Shown in pieces: positions 60,399 to 64,000 of a stretch of 64,000 nt of DNA; the stretch's first letter is position 1, and each line of letters starts with the position of its first letter. The notes under the pieces are model-generated. The model did not search any database, had not been told where the DNA came from, and saw only the letters and a list, made by a program, of their open reading frames with translations. The DNA is from Alphaproteobacteria bacterium (GTDB lineage: Bacteria > Pseudomonadota > Alphaproteobacteria > Rhodobacterales > Rhodobacteraceae). The DNA lies in assembly GCA_030424865.1 (NCBI GenBank), contig JAUHVR010000016.1:62001-126000 (forward strand), in the 5' to 3' direction. The translations under genes and the position numbers were made by a program.

Positions 60399-61754
60399 AT
60401 GTCCAAATCGAACCTGACACGCCGTGGCGTGCTCAAAACCGGTGCGGTTGCCGGTGCTGGTCTGGCTGTTCCGACGTATCTGTCGGCAGGTAGCCACGCA
60501 GGCTTTACCAACGCACCGGGCGACAGCTCGGTCACCCTGGGCTTCAACGTTCCGCAGACCGGCGCCTACGCCGACGAGGGTGCGGACGAACTGCGCGCCT
60601 ACGAACTGGCGGTTGAGCACCTGAACGGCGGCGGCGACGGCGGCATGCTGTCGACCTTCTCGTCGAAAGCGCTGGACGGAACCGGTATCCTGGGCCGCAA
60701 GGTCGAGTACGTTACCGGCGACACCCAGACCAAGCCGGACGCGGCACGCGCCTCGGCCCGCTCGATGATCGAAAAAGACGGCGCCATCATGATCACCGGC
60801 GGCTCGTCCTCGGGTGTGGCGGTTGCCGTGCAGGCGCTCTGCCAAGAGGCCGGCATCATCTTCATGGCGGGTCTGACCCACTCGAACGACACCACCGGCA
60901 AGGACAAGAAGGCGAACGGCTTCCGTCACTTCTTCAACTCCTACATGTCGGGCGCAGCACTCGCGCCGATCCTGGCCAGCAACTACGGCAAGGACCGCAA
61001 GGCCTATCACCTGACCGCTGACTACAACTGGGGGTACACCACCGAAGAAGCGGTGCGGAACTCGACCGAAGCCATGGGTTGGGAAACTGTCGCCGCGGTG
61101 AAAACCCCGCTGGCGCAGACCGACTTCTCGTCCTATGTCGCACCGGTTCTGAACTCGGGTGCCGACGTTCTGGTTCTGAACCACTACGGCGCCAACATGG
61201 TCAACTCGCTGACCTCGGCCGTTCAGTTCGGCCTGCGTGCCGCAGAAGCCAATGGCAAGAACTTTGAAATCGTCGTTCCGCTGTACTCGCGCCTGATGGC
61301 ACGTGGTGCGGGCAAGAACGTTGCGGGCATCTTCGGTTCGACCAACTGGCACTGGTCGCTGGAAAACGTGGCAGGCGCCAAGTACGCCGGCACCAACGCC
61401 TTCGTCCAGTCGTTCGGTCAGAAGTACGGCTTCCCGCCGTCGCAGGCCGCACACACCGTCTACTGCCAGACGCTGCTTTATGCAGACGCCGTGCAGCGTG
61501 CCGGGTCGTTCAACCCCTGCGCGGTTGCCGAAGCGCTCGAAGGCTTCGAGTTCGACGGACTGGGCAACGGCCCGACCCTGTATCGTGCCGAAGACCACCA
61601 GTGCTTCAAGGACGTTCTGGTTGTGAAGGGTAAAGAGAACCCCGACAACGACTTCGACCTTCTGGAAATCGTTGACGTCACGCCGGTTGAACAGGTGACC
61701 TACGACGCCGCGATCTTTGGCGGCGAGCTGGGTTCCTGCAACCCAGGCGCCTAA
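60399..61754 (+). CDS. HAAT-family ABC transporter substrate-binding protein
   Basis: A 451-residue type I periplasmic binding protein with a Tat signal peptide (TRRGVLK, then hydrophobic core to about residue 31). VTLGFNVPQTGAYADEGADE and ITGGSSSGVAVAVQ are typical of the urea/amide and branched-chain amino-acid family. Two Cys lie near residues 344 and 365 and another near the C-terminus. The exact substrate is not decidable; short amides, urea or branched-chain amino acids are candidates. Permease genes follow. Confidence 0.88.
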   Translation: MSKSNLTRRGVLKTGAVAGAGLAVPTYLSAGSHAGFTNAPGDSSVTLGFNVPQTGAYADEGADELRAYELAVEHLNGGGDGGMLSTFSSKALDGTGILGRKVEYVTGDTQTKPDAARASARSMIEKDGAIMITGGSSSGVAVAVQALCQEAGIIFMAGLTHSNDTTGKDKKANGFRHFFNSYMSGAALAPILASNYGKDRKAYHLTADYNWGYTTEEAVRNSTEAMGWETVAAVKTPLAQTDFSSYVAPVLNSGADVLVLNHYGANMVNSLTSAVQFGLRAAEANGKNFEIVVPLYSRLMARGAGKNVAGIFGSTNWHWSLENVAGAKYAGTNAFVQSFGQKYGFPPSQAAHTVYCQTLLYADAVQRAGSFNPCAVAEALEGFEFDGLGNGPTLYRAEDHQCFKDVLVVKGKENPDNDFDLLEIVDVTPVEQVTYDAAIFGGELGSCNPGA

Positions 61755-61764
61755 ACCGCCCTTT

Positions 61765-61789
61765 GCGCTCTGCCCGCGTGGCAGAGCGC
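61765..61789 (+). terminator. Intercistronic hairpin after the binding-protein gene
   Basis: GCGCTCTGCC (61765-61774) pairs perfectly with GGCAGAGCGC (61780-61789) around 5 nt, in the 92-bp gap. There is no T-run. It probably protects the upstream mRNA, giving more binding protein than permease, as in other binding-protein operons. Confidence 0.65.
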
Positions 61790-61846
61790 GCTTCTCCCCT
61801 TTCCGGGCGGACGACCGCCTAACACCTTCTGATCGCGGGGGCCCTT

Positions 61847-62878
61847 ATGGACCAGATTATCCTGCAAATCCTGAACGGGTTGGACAAAGGCAGTGCCTAT
61901 GCGCTGATCGCCTTGGGCCTGACCCTTATCTTCGGCACACTCGGTGTCGTGAACTTTGCCCACGGGGCGCTGTTCATGCTGGGTGCCTTCTGCACGGTCA
62001 CGCTCAGCCGCATCCTGACGCTGAGCCACACTGTGATCGACGAAAGCCGAAAGGACTTTCTGGGCAATCCGTTAAAGGTCGACGTGCCATACGTCTATGA
62101 CTGGTTCGGGGAAAGCACAGGTGCCGCGATCATTGACTGGGCCGTCCCGCTGTCGATCATCTTTGCGATCCCCGTGATGATCGCGATCGGCGTCGCAATG
62201 GAGCGCGGGCTGGTCAAGCACTTCTACAAGCGTCCGCACGCGGACCAGATCCTTGTGACCTTTGGCCTGGCCATCGTTCTGCAAGAGATCATCAAGTACT
62301 ACTTCGGCGCCAACCAGATCCCTGCACCCGCCCCCGAGGCCTTTATCGGCTCGTTCGACTTCGGTGCTTTGATCGGATTTGATGCAGGCGCGATCATCTA
62401 TCCCTACTGGCGCATCGTCTACTTCTGCTTCGCGATGATCCTGATCGGGGCCGTGTTTGCCTTCCTGCAATTCACCACCTTCGGGATGGTTGTTCGTGCG
62501 GGCATGGCCGACCGGGAAACCGTGCAGCTGCTGGGCATCAACATCGACCGCCGCTTTACCCTGATGTTCGGCATTGCAGCCGCCGTCGCGGGTCTTGCCG
62601 GTGTGATGTACACGCCGATCAACTCGCCCAACTACCACATGGGCATGGATTTCCTGGTGATCTCTTTCGTTGTGGTTGTTGTGGGCGGCATGGGCTCTTT
62701 GCCCGGCGCCGTTCTGGCGGGCTTTGTCCTGGGTATCCTGGAAAGCTTTGCCTCCATGCGCCAGGTGATCGAGTTCCTGCCCGGCATCAACCAGGTGGTG
62801 ATCTACCTTGCCGCCATCGTCATTCTGCTGACCCGTCCACGGGGCCTGATGGGCCGCAAGGGCGTGATGGAGGACTAA
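61847..62878 (+). CDS. HAAT-family ABC permease, LivH-like
   Basis: A 343-residue permease with about nine segments; ILNGLDKGSAYALIALGLTLIFGTLGVVNFAHGAL is the LivH N-terminus. An extra hydrophilic insert (about 65-95, DESRKDFLGNPLKVD) lies between early helices, seen in some amide-type transporters. RETVQLLGINIDR is the loop contacting the ATPase. The ATPase genes must lie beyond the window. Confidence 0.92.
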   Translation: MDQIILQILNGLDKGSAYALIALGLTLIFGTLGVVNFAHGALFMLGAFCTVTLSRILTLSHTVIDESRKDFLGNPLKVDVPYVYDWFGESTGAAIIDWAVPLSIIFAIPVMIAIGVAMERGLVKHFYKRPHADQILVTFGLAIVLQEIIKYYFGANQIPAPAPEAFIGSFDFGALIGFDAGAIIYPYWRIVYFCFAMILIGAVFAFLQFTTFGMVVRAGMADRETVQLLGINIDRRFTLMFGIAAAVAGLAGVMYTPINSPNYHMGMDFLVISFVVVVVGGMGSLPGAVLAGFVLGILESFASMRQVIEFLPGINQVVIYLAAIVILLTRPRGLMGRKGVMED

Positions 62879-62881
62879 TCC

Positions 62882-64000
62882 ATGCTTGGTCTTAACAAAT
62901 CCGACACCCGCCTTCTGCTGATCGTTGTTGCGCTTGTTGCCGCGGCCCCGATCATCCTGAACCCCTTCCCCGAAGGCTCTGGCCTGGCGCAATTCAACGC
63001 GGGCTATCCCGACCTGATGCAGCGCTTTGTGATCTTCGGGATCTTCGCCATCGGCTTCAACATCCTGTTTGGCCTGACCGGTTACCTGTCCTTCGGCCAC
63101 GCCGCGTTCCTGGGCGCCGGATCCTATGCGGGCATGTGGATGATGAAACTGCTGTCGATCAACGTGATCCCGGCGATCATCTTCTCGACCCTGATCGCGG
63201 GTGTGATCTCGGTCCTGATCGGCTTCATCTCGCTGCGCCGCTCGGGCATCTACTTCTCGATCCTGACGCTGGCCTTTGCCCAGATGGCCTTTTCGCTGGC
63301 CGCCTCGGTTCTGACCCCTATCACAGGCGGTGAGACCGGGCTGCAGACCAACCTGAACGACCCGCGCATCTTCCCCGAGTTCCTGGGCGGCGGATCCAGC
63401 ATCGACGGCAACATCCCCAAACCTTCGCTCTTTGGGATCGAGATGACCGCCAGCTATCAGCTGCCCATCGGCGGTTGGGAATGGACCTTCAACTGGGGGT
63501 ACTACATCTGCGGCGTCGTGATGATCCTGGCCTTCTACATGGCCATCCGCATCTTCCGGTCGCCCTTTGGCCTGATGCTGAAGGCGGTGAAGTCGAACCA
63601 GCAGCGCATGAACTACACGGGCCTGAACGCACGGCCCTACATGCTGGCCTGCTTCGTGATCTCGGGCATGTACGCCGGTCTGGCCGGTGGCCTGATGGCC
63701 GCGATGGACCCGCAGGTCGGGGCCGAACGGATGCAGTGGACGGCCTCGGGTGAGGTTGTTCTGATGACCATCCTCGGCGGCGTCGGCACCCTGATCGGCC
63801 CGGTTCTGGGCGCAGGCCTGATCAAGTACTTCGAAAACATCTTCTCCAAGATCAACAGCAACCTGCTGCATGAATGGTTCGCCTTCCTGCCCGATGGGCT
63901 TGAGGACTTCCTTGTGACCATCATCTACCCGTTCATCGGCAAGGGCTGGCACCTGACCCTGGGTCTGATGTTCATGGCTGTGATCATCTTCCTGCCGGGC
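62882..64000 (+). CDS. HAAT-family ABC permease, LivM-like, 3' truncated by the window
   Basis: The ATG at 62882 follows the LivH stop by 3 bp. At least 373 codons are open to the last base without a stop. Motifs: [20 protein letters not shown] near residue 61, [17 protein letters not shown], and [16 protein letters not shown], the loop that contacts the ATPase. An insert with [18 protein letters not shown] is unusual for LivM. It completes the permease pair of the operon. Confidence 0.9.
   Translation, partial: MLGLNKSDTRLLLIVVALVAAAPIILNPFPEGSGLAQFNAGYPDLMQRFVIFGIFAIGFNILFGLTGYLSFGHAAFLGAGSYAGMWMMKLLSINVIPAIIFSTLIAGVISVLIGFISLRRSGIYFSILTLAFAQMAFSLAASVLTPITGGETGLQTNLNDPRIFPEFLGGGSSIDGNIPKPSLFGIEMTASYQLPIGGWEWTFNWGYYICGVVMILAFYMAIRIFRSPFGLMLKAVKSNQQRMNYTGLNARPYMLACFVISGMYAGLAGGLMAAMDPQVGAERMQWTASGEVVLMTILGGVGTLIGPVLGAGLIKYFENIFSKINSNLLHEWFAFLPDGLEDFLVTIIYPFIGKGWHLTLGLMFMAVIIFLPG

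Noticed and set aside
62072-63952. 626-residue minus-strand frame opposite the LivH/LivM permeases
   Set aside because: His/Gln/Asp-rich shadow; the plus strand carries two clear permeases.

Overview
The window looks like chromosomal DNA of an alphaproteobacterium of the Rhodobacteraceae (Roseobacter-type). This rests on the gene families (a DUF2312/GapR nucleoid protein, a DUF1127 protein, betI-betB-betA, paired ScfR-type regulators, a FliM-like orphan, an RTX surface protein), on high-GC codon use, and on FNR-type TTGA(T/C)-N4-ATCAA sites. No phage, integrase, transposase, tRNA or CRISPR array was seen. Most of the window is densely packed housekeeping and transport genes, often with 4-nt start/stop overlaps.

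Layout. 1-6.4 kb: the end of a ScfR-type regulator, a hydrolase, a DUF465 gene with an FNR-type box, and the betI-betB-betA operon for glycine betaine synthesis. Both bet intercistronic gaps carry a hairpin with a G-quadruplex-type loop. 6.5-16 kb: an EamA exporter, a divergent argO/argP pair, a DM13 protein, yebC, a glutathionyl-hydroquinone reductase, two SLC13/TrkA-C permeases and a class I amidotransferase. 16-25.8 kb: an NTF2-like/DUF1801/ymdB/EamA operon facing a LuxR-type HTH gene, mgtE with 5-formyl-THF cyclo-ligase, two purine deaminases (guanine and 8-oxoguanine), an inositol-monophosphatase-family phosphatase and an XRE regulator. 26-36 kb: a quinone oxidoreductase, three LysR/LuxR-type regulators, DUF1127, a Bax-inhibitor-1 membrane protein, a sulfotransferase, rpmG, a small ArsR-led operon, and rnpB on the minus strand. 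36-46 kb: a cell-wall amidase, an excalibur lipoprotein, gatA/gatC, a ceramidase-family membrane protein, a metallo-hydrolase, a glycosyltransferase-like protein, metY, a lower-GC orphan gene, and metR/metF.

46-64 kb: a 1104-residue beta-helix plus RTX protein with two tandem 24-bp repeat arrays, a UDP-glucuronate epimerase-type protein, GapR, and a DksA-like gene divergent from a persulfide-oxidation operon (Blh-type dioxygenase, two YeeE/YedE transporter halves, a DUF442 sulfur transferase). Then come a FliM-like orphan, a symporter-fused histidine kinase with a small membrane protein and a lone receiver, a complete ScfR-type regulator, and a HAAT-type ABC transporter that runs off the end of the window.

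Functional threads: osmoprotection (bet), sulfur handling (metY, metF, metR, persulfide operon, sulfotransferase), purine salvage or damage clearance, possible oxygen-responsive control (two FNR-type boxes), and nutrient sensing linked to uptake (SSF-kinase, ScfR, ABC). The observations most worth a second look are the matched bet hairpins, the tandem-repeat RTX gene, the amidase that lacks a normal start codon, the split versus fused NTF2/LuxR pairs, and the kinase operon with a symporter-subunit-like protein.
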